Source: Cyanobacteria bacterium UBA11153
Lineage (GTDB): Bacteria; Cyanobacteriota; Cyanobacteriia; Cyanobacteriales; Coleofasciculaceae
Assembly: GCA_003511885.1 (NCBI GenBank)
Contig: DOIX01000310.1
Span: forward strand, 1-20,467
Direction: 5' to 3'
DNA: 20,467 bases
Shown: positions 1 to 8,635 of the stretch, piece by piece
How positions within the stretch are numbered: the first letter of the stretch is position 1
How the letters are laid out: every line of letters begins with the position of its first letter
The notes under the pieces: model-generated
What the model was told of the DNA's origin: nothing
Database searches by the model: none
Seen by the model: the letters and a program-made list of their open reading frames with translations, nothing else
Made by a program: the position numbers and the translations under genes

Positions 1-3000
1 AATTTGGGCTTGTCTCAATGCTTCTACTTTAGTACTATTATTATTAGTTAAAGCCGTATAAAAGCCATTCATTAAAACTTGCGTCCCCCCATCATCTACT
101 CCCCACAAAGATGCCATTGCTGCTTTTGCCCCAGCTTGCTGCATTAAATAGCCAAATCCTAAAATTTCTCGCCCATCTCCTAACTTCCCACCTAATCCGG
201 TTTCGCAAGCCGAAAGTACCACTAAATCGGTGTTAGTAAGATCCCAAGTTTCCACATCGCGAAAATTAGCCCTATCTCCATTACCAAATAGTATAAATGA
301 TTCTTCTGGTTTACCTGTAACAAAGGCCGCATGAGTGGCAAAATGGAGGATAGAATAGTTGCTCATTTGAGCTAATATTTCTGATTTGCTGAAGTTGGCG
401 TTGAGGAGTTGAGTTGTACTAGGAATTGTTTTGGCTAAGGTTTCTACTTCTTTTCCTGCAAAAGGCAATCCTCTGAAGCTAAAGTTATCTTCACCTACTT
501 GAAAATCGTAGTTCCCTTGGGTAAAGGCTCCGGCTAAGATATTCATTTTTTGGGATTTATGATAGAGGTTGGTGATGCTGAGGGCGGTAATGTTATTGAT
601 GCGATATTTTTGTGCTAGCCATTGGTTGCCGTCGTATAATGCGGCAAGGGGAATATAACGAAGTTGCCCATCTGGTGCGTAAATGATTGTTTGGGTATTG
701 GCTTCGGTGAGGGCTGTTTCTATGGGTTTAATTAGCCAATCGTAGAGTTGTTTGCCAGTGGTTTGGGCGGGTTTGAGGGATATTCTTTTGTTGGGTTTGG
801 TTAAGGCGGAACGAAATTCGGCAATGGCGAGATTTAGTTCGTCTTTTTTGACAGCAACGGGGCGACGGATGGGGGGAGAATATGGGGTGACTAGGACTAA
901 TTCTAAGCGGTCATCAAGTATGAGAGGATAGAGTATTGCGGCCTCTTGTCCTAATTTTTTGAGGTCATTTTGAAGTTTAATTAGGGTTTGGGGTTTGATG
1001 TTTTCTCCTCCTGTTTTTTGGCTGAGTTGTTGGATGATGGTGGTAATTTCGGGTGAGTTGATGAAGTTGAGATATTCTTGCTGAATTTCTCGTTGTGCGG
1101 TTTCGATTTCTTTGATGCGTTTTTCTTGTTGGGGACTCCGTTGTGGTGGGGCTGTTTTTTGGATTTCTGCTAATTCTTTGCCGAGTTGAATAATTTGGGT
1201 GAGTTTGGTGTTATATTGTTGTAGTATTTGTTGTTCTGGTTGTAAATATTCGACTCCGGCTTTGGTATTTTCGTTGCCGCGCACGTTATGGAGGTAGTCG
1301 TCTAATTCTTGGATTTTGAGTAAGTCTAAAACTTGTTGGGCTTCGATTACTCTGTCTTGTTTGAGGAGAAGATTGGCTAAAGTGCGATAATCTTGGGCAA
1401 TGGTTTCGATGTAGGATTCCTGAATTTCTTGGGGCAGCCCTTTGATATTATGCCGAATTGTTTCTGTGGCGTTGACTGATTGTTTGAAGAAGAGAATGGC
1501 TAATTGGGGTTGGTTTTGTTTTTCTAGTAAGTAACCGATATTTTTTAAGGTATTTCCTTCTCCTGATTTCGAGCCTATTTCTTGGGCAATGATTAATGCT
1601 TGTTGCCATGAAGCTAATGCAAGCTTATCTTCTCCTAGCTGAGAGTAAGCTTGCCCTATATTATTGAGAATTACCATGGTGGAATTCTGGGAACCAAATT
1701 GTTGGTTAATGGTTAAGGCTTGTTGAAATAAATCTAATGCTAATTGGTACTTGCCTGTCTTGAGGTAAACCTTACCTATATTGTGGATAGTTGTGGCTTC
1801 CAGATTTTTTTTTTCAGTGTCAATGGTTTTGATAATTTCCAATGCTTCCTGATAATAATCTAAGGCTGATTCGTATTTGCCTAGTTTTGATTGAATATTT
1901 GCGATCGCGTTTATCGTTAATACTTCTCCTTTCTTGTCGCCCCGCTGTTTGGTAATGGCTGAGGCTTTCTGGAAAAATTCTAAGGCTTTGGTGTATTCTC
2001 CTAAATTAAGGTAAACCTGCCCAATATTAGAATGGATTGCCCCGGTGCGACTAGGTTGCCTAAATAAGTAAATTCTACTCCATTTTTCATCAGGTAAATT
2101 TTCGTTAATTTTTAAGGCTTGTTGATAAAAATCCAATGCCAATCTGTATTCTCCCAGGGCATTATAAGCACGTCCAATTTGGTTAAAGATTTCCTCTTCT
2201 TGGTATTTATCGTTAACTTCCCTAGCTGTAACTAGAGATTGCTGGAATGTTGCAATAGCTTCTCGATATTCACCTTCCTTTGCGAGTTGTATTCCCTGTT
2301 GGTAGAGCCGATTTTTCCGTGCTTCTTTGGTTGCTGTGGGAGACTCTGGTAGAATCAGTGGTTCAAGGTTTAAGGTAATAGGTACAGGTGGTTTTACTGT
2401 TGTTTGATTTTGACCAATTTCTGGCACAATTGCTAAGGCTTGCTGATAATAATCTTGTGCTTCCTGAGATTTGCCTATCCTTTCGTAGGTGACACCAATA
2501 TTGTTGAGGGTTACACCTTGGAAATATATGACTTTCTTGTCAAGTTTTTGGAAAATGGCTAAGGCTTGTTGGTAGAAGTCTAGGGCTTTATCAGACTGGC
2601 TTTGCTTACTGTAAATCGCGGCAATATTGTTGAGGATTATGCCTTCGGCTTTTTTGTCTTCCACTTCTCTGACAATTGCCAATGCTTTTTGATAGAAATC
2701 GAGTGCTTTCCGATACTCTTCTAACTTGTCGTACACTACCCCAATATTGTTGAGGCTTACCCCTTCACCCGCTTTGTCGCCAATTTCCTGGGAAATTTGG
2801 ATGGCTTTTTGGTATGAATCGAGGGCTTTCTTATAGTCTTTAGTATCGTGATAAACTAAACCTATATTATTGAAAGAACCTCCTTTACCAAAATGCCCAA
2901 TGAATAGATTCATATCCTGTGCCCGTTGGAAAGAATCGAGTGCTTCTTGATATCCTCCCATTTTGCGGTAAACTATCCCAATTTGATTGAGAGTTATCCA

Positions 3001-3795
3001 TTGGTCATCTTTTTCTTCAAATTTTTCATAAATTGCCAAAGCTTTCTGGAAATAATCTAGAGATTCCTGATATTTGCCTATTTCATTCGCAACGAATCCT
3101 ATCCTCCAGAAAAGGGTCGCGTCTCCATCGGCAGAACGTAGTATACTTTCATCAGGACAATCGCTCAATTCCTGTTGAATTGCCATAACTTCCTGATAGT
3201 AACCAAACGCTTTCTGATATTCTTCTAAGCTTTGATAAATTCTGCCAATTCCTTCGAGAATTATCCCTTGCCAATCACTATCACGACAAACCGCAATTTT
3301 ATCTGTGCTATGAGTCTTACCAATTGCTACAGCTTGCTGATAATAATTCAAAGCCTCTTGATAATCTTCTAAGCTATAGTAAACTTTGCCAATCCTGTAG
3401 AGAGTGATTTTTGCCGCAGCAGGTTTCGCATCTCGTTGAATAGCCACAGCTTTTTGATAGTAATCCAATGCCTTCTGATATTCTTCCGTGCTGTCGTAAA
3501 CCATTCCAATCCGGTGGAAAGCTTCGCCAACTCCTACTTTATCGCCTATTTCTTGATAAATTAATAGGGCTTCCTCAAATTTACCTAATGCTCCGCCAAA
3601 CTTGAGGTTATCATATTCTTCTATCCCTTTTTTAAGCAAATTATCAGCTTGAGCTTTCCTATCGTCAATAGTTTGGGCGTGGAGTAGAGTCGGTGCAAAA
3701 TGAAATATAGGAGGTAAAAGCGGAGATGTCACCACTAATAGGAAAGCCGAAACCAGCAGAATAGTAAACTTATGAATTTTACGATTGAGACGCAT
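1..3795 (-). CDS. Exported TPR-CHAT (caspase-like) protein, C-terminus cut by the window edge
   Basis: The frame is open from an ATG at 3795 to the window edge, giving 1265 visible residues. The N-terminus is a basic stretch followed by a hydrophobic segment ending in LLHAQ, a Sec signal peptide. About 17 TPR motifs follow (typical core NNIGxVYxxxxxYxxALDxYQQALAI) in two blocks, roughly ten then seven, separated by a proline-rich linker near nt 2310-2430. A CHAT domain starts near residue 950. Its dyad is visible: His1155 in LHFATH (nt 331-333) and Cys1197 in LSACETG (nt 205-207). The end EALRQAQ at the edge matches a point about 25 residues before the end of the CHAT protein at 8636-11281, so little is missing. 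CHAT domains belong to the caspase/separase peptidase clan. Location and dyad suggest a periplasmic peptidase; the target is unknown. ATG 3795 is preferred over ATG 3810 because GGAGAA lies 7 nt upstream of it. Confidence 0.9.
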   Translation of the reverse strand, partial: MRLNRKIHKFTILLVSAFLLVVTSPLLPPIFHFAPTLLHAQTIDDRKAQADNLLKKGIEEYDNLKFGGALGKFEEALLIYQEIGDKVGVGEAFHRIGMVYDSTEEYQKALDYYQKAVAIQRDAKPAAAKITLYRIGKVYYSLEDYQEALNYYQQAVAIGKTHSTDKIAVCRDSDWQGIILEGIGRIYQSLEEYQKAFGYYQEVMAIQQELSDCPDESILRSADGDATLFWRIGFVANEIGKYQESLDYFQKALAIYEKFEEKDDQWITLNQIGIVYRKMGGYQEALDSFQRAQDMNLFIGHFGKGGSFNNIGLVYHDTKDYKKALDSYQKAIQISQEIGDKAGEGVSLNNIGVVYDKLEEYRKALDFYQKALAIVREVEDKKAEGIILNNIAAIYSKQSQSDKALDFYQQALAIFQKLDKKVIYFQGVTLNNIGVTYERIGKSQEAQDYYQQALAIVPEIGQNQTTVKPPVPITLNLEPLILPESPTATKEARKNRLYQQGIQLAKEGEYREAIATFQQSLVTAREVNDKYQEEEIFNQIGRAYNALGEYRLALDFYQQALKINENLPDEKWSRIYLFRQPSRTGAIHSNIGQVYLNLGEYTKALEFFQKASAITKQRGDKKGEVLTINAIANIQSKLGKYESALDYYQEALEIIKTIDTEKKNLEATTIHNIGKVYLKTGKYQLALDLFQQALTINQQFGSQNSTMVILNNIGQAYSQLGEDKLALASWQQALIIAQEIGSKSGEGNTLKNIGYLLEKQNQPQLAILFFKQSVNATETIRHNIKGLPQEIQESYIETIAQDYRTLANLLLKQDRVIEAQQVLDLLKIQELDDYLHNVRGNENTKAGVEYLQPEQQILQQYNTKLTQIIQLGKELAEIQKTAPPQRSPQQEKRIKEIETAQREIQQEYLNFINSPEITTIIQQLSQKTGGENIKPQTLIKLQNDLKKLGQEAAILYPLILDDRLELVLVTPYSPPIRRPVAVKKDELNLAIAEFRSALTKPNKRISLKPAQTTGKQLYDWLIKPIETALTEANTQTIIYAPDGQLRYIPLAALYDGNQWLAQKYRINNITALSITNLYHKSQKMNILAGAFTQGNYDFQVGEDNFSFRGLPFAGKEVETLAKTIPSTTQLLNANFSKSEILAQMSNYSILHFATHAAFVTGKPEESFILFGNGDRANFRDVETWDLTNTDLVVLSACETGLGGKLGDGREILGFGYLMQQAGAKAAMASLWGVDDGGTQVLMNGFYTALTNNNSTKVEALRQAQI

Positions 3796-3802
3796 GAGCA
3801 AA

Positions 3803-3808
3803 TTCTCC
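3803..3808 (-). promoter_or_regulatory. Ribosome binding site choosing the ATG at 3795
   Basis: On the minus strand GGAGAA sits 7 nt before ATG 3795. The in-frame ATG at 3810, five codons upstream, has no purine-rich site in front of it, and this GGAGAA would lie inside its coding region. The shorter start is therefore favoured. Confidence 0.6.
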
Positions 3809-3902
3809 ATTAACAGCGAGTATAGATTCTTCCGTCAATCCTATATATCTCTGATACCTGGGGACTTATGCAGGTTATCTCAAATTTTACACGGAAAGCT
3901 GT

Positions 3903-3927
3903 TATAGCAACTGCTACATCGGTATAT
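3903..3927. repeat. 25-bp direct repeat, left copy (partner at 11346-11370)
   Basis: TATAGCAA, five variable bases, ACATCGGT, one variable base, TAT. It matches 11346-11370 in the same orientation at 20 of 25 positions. Each copy lies to the left of a heptamer array, in the upstream region of a CHAT gene. It reads as a dispersed intergenic repeat, not a transposon end. Confidence 0.5.
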
Positions 3928-3994
3928 ACATCTATAACCTCATAAATATAGCCAAGTAGCCTTACTGGCTAAACGGTTTGATGAAGATGGCTAT

Positions 3995-4027
3995 AACTGT
4001 CAACTGTCAACTGTCAACTGTCAACTG
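3995..4027. repeat. Heptanucleotide tandem array (AACTGTC), 4.7 copies
   Basis: Four perfect units of AACTGTC followed by AACTG. The array fills the gap between the cyclase stop (4040) and the left CHAT gene. Short tandem heptamers of this kind are common between genes in filamentous cyanobacteria. The same heptamer occurs as its reverse complement at 11377-11404. The rest of 3796-4039 holds small imperfect inverted repeats (for example GTTATAGC at 3901-3908 with GCTATAAC at 3990-3997) and no ORF. Confidence 0.85.
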
Positions 4028-4039
4028 CGATACCAGGAG

Positions 4040-7000
4040 TTACTTCTCAGTAAAACGCCAAATTCCTTCCCATCCATCAACGGCATCCTTTTCCATTAAC
4101 TGTTGAATTCTTTCCAAATAAAGGGCAGCAGTTTTATCTTGAGAATTAACCGCCAAAACTTTCTCAAAATACTCTTTACTTTTCCCAAACTTACCCAGAC
4201 GATAATACTCTATCCCTTCTTGAAAATCAACTTGAGTTTGCGATTTTAAGTTCCTGATTTCCTCAATTTCTGCATCTAACACTTCATAGACAGAAATTGG
4301 CTCATTTTTTCCTTTGACAATTGCCCTATCGATAAACCGAATCTGATATAAATCGGGGTTATTCAATTTGGCTAAAACTTCTCCAGATATTAACAATGAT
4401 ACTCCATAAAACTTAGTCAACCCTTCCAAACGAGCCGTTAAATTAATCGTATCCGAAAGGGCATCGCTCTGCATCCGATTAGCTGCACCAACAATCCCCA
4501 CCATAATATAACCCAAATGGATACCGATACCAATTTTAATTGGTTTATAGCCTTCAGCTTGACGCTCTTGATTATACTCTCTGACTTTGGCTAATTTAGC
4601 CAATCCTGCACCTACGGCATCATCTGCTCCATTGGGGAAAACTACCATCATACCATCCCCCATATATTTGACAATCAAGCCATGATGGCGATCGATTTCC
4701 GGACTCATTCGCCGCAGATAGGCGTTAACAAAGTTAAAAACCTCTGCGGGAGTCATAGTTTCACTAATGGTAGTGAACGAACGAATATCGCTAAACATAA
4801 TCCCCATTTCTTTACTAACATTATCGCCTAAATTGACATCGATAATGCTGTCTTTACTGAGAAAATTCAGATATTCATGGGGGACAAATTTTCCATAGGC
4901 ATTGGTAATTTTCGATAGTTTGAGATGAGTACTAACTCGCATCAATAATTCATCTTTGGCAAAGGGTTTAGTTAAATAATCGTTTGCCCCAAATTGAAAC
5001 CCCTTAACCAAATCAGCTACTTGATTTTTGGCAGTCAACATGACGATGGGCAATTCTTGGGCAGGGTGTTTTTCCCGAACTTTAGCGCAAACATCATAGC
5101 CGGAAACATTGGGCATCATCACATCTAGTAATATGATGTCAATGAGGAGATTTTGTTCAAGAATAGCTAAGGCTTCTTCACCATTAGAAGCTTGAGTAAC
5201 TTGGTAGTTGTTGGCGGAAAGAATATTATTCAATACTTGAAGGTTTACGGGTTCATCATCCACAATTAATATCTGGAACTTAACTGCTTCACCTCCACTA
5301 TTTTCTCCAATATTTTCACCAATATTTGGAGATGATACATCCGGAGCAAATTTGCGAATACTACTTACGGGAGGAGAGGTGGGAGTATCTGGCAGGGGAC
5401 TGTCAGTAGTGGGTAAAGTAAAGGTAAATTTCGAGCCGATTCCCACTTCAGATTCTACCCAAATTTTACCGCCGTGGAGTTCAACTAACTGTTTAGTTAT
5501 CGTTAATCCTAATCCCGTACCACCATATTGACGAGAAGTGGAACCATCTCCTTGTTCAAAAGATTCAAAGATACGCTCGATACTCTTTTTAGAGATACCA
5601 ATTCCGGTATCGGAGATGGTAATGGCTATTTGTTTTTGGTTATGCCCTGATTTATTTTGTCCGATGGGATCGACTGAATGAATAGGTATAAATTGGGCGG
5701 AAATTTCTACTTTACCTTTTTCGGTAAATTTGATAGCATTACCGATGAGGTTGTAGAGAATTTGTTCGACACGACTTTCGTCGGCCAATACGGGCAGCAA
5801 AGTGGTAGGAAGTGCTGTAATGATTTGGATATTTTTATTGACTACCATTCCTTGAATTAGGCTTGTCACAACTTTAATAAGCGATCTAATATCAAGAGGT
5901 TTTAGTTGTAATTCGATATTTTTGTGCTGGAGTTTGGAGAAATCGAGGATATCGTTAACGAGGTTAGAAAGGCGATGACCAGATTGACTAATCATCTCTA
6001 GATTGTGGGTTTGGATTTCTGTAAGTTTTCCTGTAGCACCATCCACCATGGATTCAGCAATACCGATAATCCCGTTGAGAGGGGTGCGGAGTTCGTGAGA
6101 TGTATTGGCTAGAAATTCATCTTTTAGTTTGTCTAATTCTTGTAGTTGTTGATTTTTATTCTTGAGGGTTTGGGCATATTCTTCTAATTGTTGATAGGAG
6201 AGTTTCAGGTTATTCCAAAGTGTAGCACCGATACTAATAACTCCACCAGTTACAACTGCTACCAAAGGAGTAAATACAGGAATTAACCAACCTGTTAATA
6301 GGGCTGTATACCCACTAATAAAAATAGTGCAACCAGCGATAAATATCCCTGCAACTGACACCCAACGATAGCGCAGATAAAGTACACCTAACGTGGTACT
6401 ATATGCAGAATAAAAGAGAATTAATAGCCAATTTAATGGTTTAATTGATGCTCTGAGCATGGCTCTACCTTCCAAGGCTCCACTCAAAATTTGGCTGGCA
6501 ATATTAGCATGAATAACTACTCCTGGCATTAAGGTAGTGGTACTGGAGAAAGTGCTAGTGTAAGGGGTTTGATAGCTATCATTCAGACTGGGTGCTTTTG
6601 GCCCGAATAAAACTATGCGATCGCGCATTAATTCTGGTGGAATGCGGTTCTCTAGTACATCCGTCATGGAGATGGTGGGAAATTTCTCCAATCCTCCCCG
6701 ATAATTTAATAAGATTTGATATCCCCCTGTATCTTTTTTGTGGTATTCTCCTTCTTTCCCAGTTAAAGGAACAAATACAGCTTTTCCTAATCCATATATT
6801 AAGTTTTTATCGTCAATTACTTCTAGTTCAATATTGTCTTTTGCCAAATACATTAATGCGAGTTGTACGCCTAAGCCTTCTTTGTTGCTGAGGCTAACTA
6901 AAGCGCGACGAATCTTGCCATCTGGATCTAATACTAAGTCATTGGCGGCTACTTGTTCTAAACTTTCTAATTGAGGAGGCGCTGCGATTGCAGGGGAGCC

Positions 7001-7393
7001 AACTTTTTCAATTCCGATTAAATTGGGAGTAGATTTGAAGAGTTCAGTTAATTTATCGTATCCAGGTTCTACAGGTATATCTCGATAAATATCAAGGGCG
7101 ATAATTCTCGGTTTTTGATCTTTAATATTTTGGATTAATTGTGCCATGAAGTGGTCTGACATAGGCCATTTCTTGACATAGTGAATATCCGACTCGTCAA
7201 TGGTGACAATGACAATCCGTTGGTCAACTGATTCAGAGGGACGTAGGCGAAATAATTGATCGCGCACTGACCATTCTAGCAAGTTGAAAACTCCTACCAT
7301 ACTCCCAGTAATGATGCCACCTGCTACTGTGAAAGTAATCATTAATGGAGCGTGCCATTTTTTAATTTGGTCTTGGATTTTTTTCCACATCAT
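4040..7393 (-). CDS. CHASE2 sensor / histidine kinase / receiver / adenylate cyclase hybrid
   Basis: Membrane signalling protein of 1117 residues (numbered from ATG 7393). Order: N-terminal membrane segment (about 17-38), CHASE2 extracytoplasmic sensor (about 40-300), three membrane segments (about 320-390), HisKA with phospho-His433 in SHELRTP, HATPase_c with N552, DTGIGI at 595 and GTGLGL near 625, receiver with phospho-Asp757 plus T787 and K809, class III cyclase (about 865-1040), and a short C-terminal TPR-like helix pair. The cyclase keeps both metal Asps (D869 in FSDIRSF, D913 in KYMGDG), the transition-state N984 and R988, and Lys909 and Asp977 at the base-selecting positions, which points to ATP, so cAMP. 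Expected action: periplasmic cue, autophosphorylation, relay to the receiver, change in cyclase output. The frame extends upstream to a TTG at 7429, but that start lies inside a hairpin; ATG 7393 or 7390 is more credible, although neither has a clear Shine-Dalgarno. It lies 83 nt after the DUF928 stop. Confidence 0.93.
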   Translation of the reverse strand: MMWKKIQDQIKKWHAPLMITFTVAGGIITGSMVGVFNLLEWSVRDQLFRLRPSESVDQRIVIVTIDESDIHYVKKWPMSDHFMAQLIQNIKDQKPRIIALDIYRDIPVEPGYDKLTELFKSTPNLIGIEKVGSPAIAAPPQLESLEQVAANDLVLDPDGKIRRALVSLSNKEGLGVQLALMYLAKDNIELEVIDDKNLIYGLGKAVFVPLTGKEGEYHKKDTGGYQILLNYRGGLEKFPTISMTDVLENRIPPELMRDRIVLFGPKAPSLNDSYQTPYTSTFSSTTTLMPGVVIHANIASQILSGALEGRAMLRASIKPLNWLLILFYSAYSTTLGVLYLRYRWVSVAGIFIAGCTIFISGYTALLTGWLIPVFTPLVAVVTGGVISIGATLWNNLKLSYQQLEEYAQTLKNKNQQLQELDKLKDEFLANTSHELRTPLNGIIGIAESMVDGATGKLTEIQTHNLEMISQSGHRLSNLVNDILDFSKLQHKNIELQLKPLDIRSLIKVVTSLIQGMVVNKNIQIITALPTTLLPVLADESRVEQILYNLIGNAIKFTEKGKVEISAQFIPIHSVDPIGQNKSGHNQKQIAITISDTGIGISKKSIERIFESFEQGDGSTSRQYGGTGLGLTITKQLVELHGGKIWVESEVGIGSKFTFTLPTTDSPLPDTPTSPPVSSIRKFAPDVSSPNIGENIGENSGGEAVKFQILIVDDEPVNLQVLNNILSANNYQVTQASNGEEALAILEQNLLIDIILLDVMMPNVSGYDVCAKVREKHPAQELPIVMLTAKNQVADLVKGFQFGANDYLTKPFAKDELLMRVSTHLKLSKITNAYGKFVPHEYLNFLSKDSIIDVNLGDNVSKEMGIMFSDIRSFTTISETMTPAEVFNFVNAYLRRMSPEIDRHHGLIVKYMGDGMMVVFPNGADDAVGAGLAKLAKVREYNQERQAEGYKPIKIGIGIHLGYIMVGIVGAANRMQSDALSDTINLTARLEGLTKFYGVSLLISGEVLAKLNNPDLYQIRFIDRAIVKGKNEPISVYEVLDAEIEEIRNLKSQTQVDFQEGIEYYRLGKFGKSKEYFEKVLAVNSQDKTAALYLERIQQLMEKDAVDGWEGIWRFTEK

Positions 7394-7405
7394 GATATGA
7401 ATTGT

Positions 7406-7439
7406 TAATGGGTAATTGGCTATTACCAATTACCCATTA
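7406..7439. repeat. Perfect 14-bp inverted repeat just upstream of the CHASE2-cyclase gene
   Basis: TAATGGGTAATTGG (7406-7419) pairs exactly with CCAATTACCCATTA (7426-7439) around a 6-nt loop. It sits in the 83-nt gap between the DUF928 stop and the ATG at 7393. It lacks a GC-rich stem with a T-run, so it could be an operator, an mRNA hairpin or a small dispersed repeat as easily as a terminator. Confidence 0.75.
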
Positions 7440-7476
7440 CTGATTACTAAGTAGTAAAATTGAAGTAGTGGTTGAT

Positions 7477-8421
7477 TTACAACTGTTCTGAGATAGGCTC
7501 ATTTGCGATCGCAGAAAGTCCCACTTGTTTCAACAAGTCTTTCCACTCACTCGATAAAGTCTCATTGCTGGGCTGCGCCACTCGTGCCGAGGCTAAGACC
7601 TCGATCGTATCGTACCAGATACCAGCTTCTGCGTATTCGGTGGCTGTTTCTACAGGATTTTCCGATGAATTTAGCCGATTGGATTTTGGCGCTTCAACTC
7701 GCTTAATCCATCCGGTTACACCATAATTATCTGGTTGGAGAATCCCTCCAGGCTGAATCGGTGCAAAGAACCACTGATAGTTTTTTTCCATCTCTAATTC
7801 TGCCACATTATTTGGTAGGGTAACCCTGACAATTCCTCCCCTCCCGGAAATATTTAAGATCGTTTGATAGTGATGCTTGCCATTTTCATCTTTCAGGCTA
7901 AAAAATACTTCCTTGGCAGCCGTGGGCGGGAGATAAACAAAGAATGTGGGATGTCCCGCTATGGTACGCCCGTAGTTATTGGTTGGTAGCAACGCTGTCA
8001 GGAGACGTTGTTCATCGCTGCGACTTCCCGCACCTATCGTATTAACGGGTGCAGAATCTCCTGGTGTCCGGAAGCGAATTTCACCACGGCTACCGCCGCC
8101 GATTGTGTTAACAGGTCCAGCATCTCCCGGTAACCGGAAGCGAATATTACCACGGCTACCGCCGCCTATACTGTTGATGGGTGCAGGATCCCCAGGCACG
8201 GAAAATTTGACTCCACCACGACTCCCTCCACCTACAGAATTAGCTGGTGCAGGATCTCCAGGGGCTTTAAATTTCAAGGCGATGAGGAGATGATCGGGTG
8301 AATTTGCCATCGGGGATGGGTTTGCCTGTACTGACGGAGATAAGGTAGTGCCGACAAGCACTACTCCGCCTAGAGTTGCGGATAAAATGGTTTGAAATAT
8401 GGCGGGTTTTAATTTGCTCAT
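7477..8421 (-). CDS. DUF928-family exported protein with four 22-residue repeats
   Basis: This 314-residue protein starts with a Sec signal (hydrophobic run, cleavage probably after VQA at 32-34). Residues 51-138 hold four tandem 22-residue units with core PGDxAPxNSIGGGSRG. The C-terminal half (about 140-270), with FFVYLPPT, AKEVFFSL and KNYQWFFAP, looks like the DUF928 domain found in cyanobacteria, which has no assigned biochemical role. Known DUF928 proteins often sit near CHAT and TPS genes, as here. It lies between the CHAT gene (214 nt upstream) and the CHASE2 cyclase (83 nt downstream), so it may share a transcript with the latter. A periplasmic or surface partner of the CHAT or adhesin proteins is possible but not shown. 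ATG 8421 has no clear ribosome site; it is chosen because it gives a complete signal peptide. Confidence 0.82.
   Translation of the reverse strand: MSKLKPAIFQTILSATLGGVVLVGTTLSPSVQANPSPMANSPDHLLIALKFKAPGDPAPANSVGGGSRGGVKFSVPGDPAPINSIGGGSRGNIRFRLPGDAGPVNTIGGGSRGEIRFRTPGDSAPVNTIGAGSRSDEQRLLTALLPTNNYGRTIAGHPTFFVYLPPTAAKEVFFSLKDENGKHHYQTILNISGRGGIVRVTLPNNVAELEMEKNYQWFFAPIQPGGILQPDNYGVTGWIKRVEAPKSNRLNSSENPVETATEYAEAGIWYDTIEVLASARVAQPSNETLSSEWKDLLKQVGLSAIANEPISEQL
8008..8271 (-). repeat. Four tandem 66-bp units inside the DUF928 gene
   Basis: The units encode F(K/S/R)xPGDxxPxN(S/T)(I/V)G(G/A)GSR and are 22 codons each without indels. They are diverged at DNA level but clearly related; the fourth has GAGSRS in place of GGGSRG. 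Gly/Pro richness suggests a flexible or extended segment between the signal peptide and the folded domain. Confidence 0.85.
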
Positions 8422-8595
8422 AATTTAGTACCGAGTTCACAGAAATTTGCTGATATTTAGATTACACCCCAATATTTTTCAACTAAATCAGTCTTGTATC
8501 AGTGAAAAATGGGAAATAATTTGACCGATCTCAAGAGGGAATAGAAGACTTCAAGAGCTTACTATTTTTCACCTCTCACCTTTTACCTATTACCT

Positions 8596-8630
8596 CTCAC
8601 TTCTCACTTCTCACTTCTCACTTCTCACTT
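8596..8630. repeat. Heptanucleotide tandem array (CTCACTT), 5 copies
   Basis: Five perfect CTCACTT units directly after the stop of the downstream-reading CHAT gene (stop 8636-8638), preceded by decayed copies from about 8570. Transcribed from the minus strand it is an AAGTGAG ladder in the 3' untranslated region. It belongs to the intergenic heptamer class common in filamentous cyanobacteria. The rest of 8422-8635 is AT-rich and holds no ORF. Confidence 0.85.
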
Positions 8631-8635
8631 CTTAA

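Noticed and set aside
3995..4027. Tandem heptamers as a possible CRISPR array
   Set aside because: Units are 7 bp and contiguous with no spacers; the arrays at 8596-8630 and 11377-11404 are of the same simple-repeat type.
7394..7429. TTG start at 7429 extending the CHASE2-cyclase protein by 12 residues
   Set aside because: The extension is encoded by an inverted repeat, has no ribosome site and adds nothing family-like; ATG 7393 or 7390 precedes the first membrane segment directly.
7979..8293. Plus-strand 104-codon open frame with repeats
   Set aside because: It is the antisense shadow of the four 66-bp units in the DUF928 gene; its repeats are a by-product of those units.
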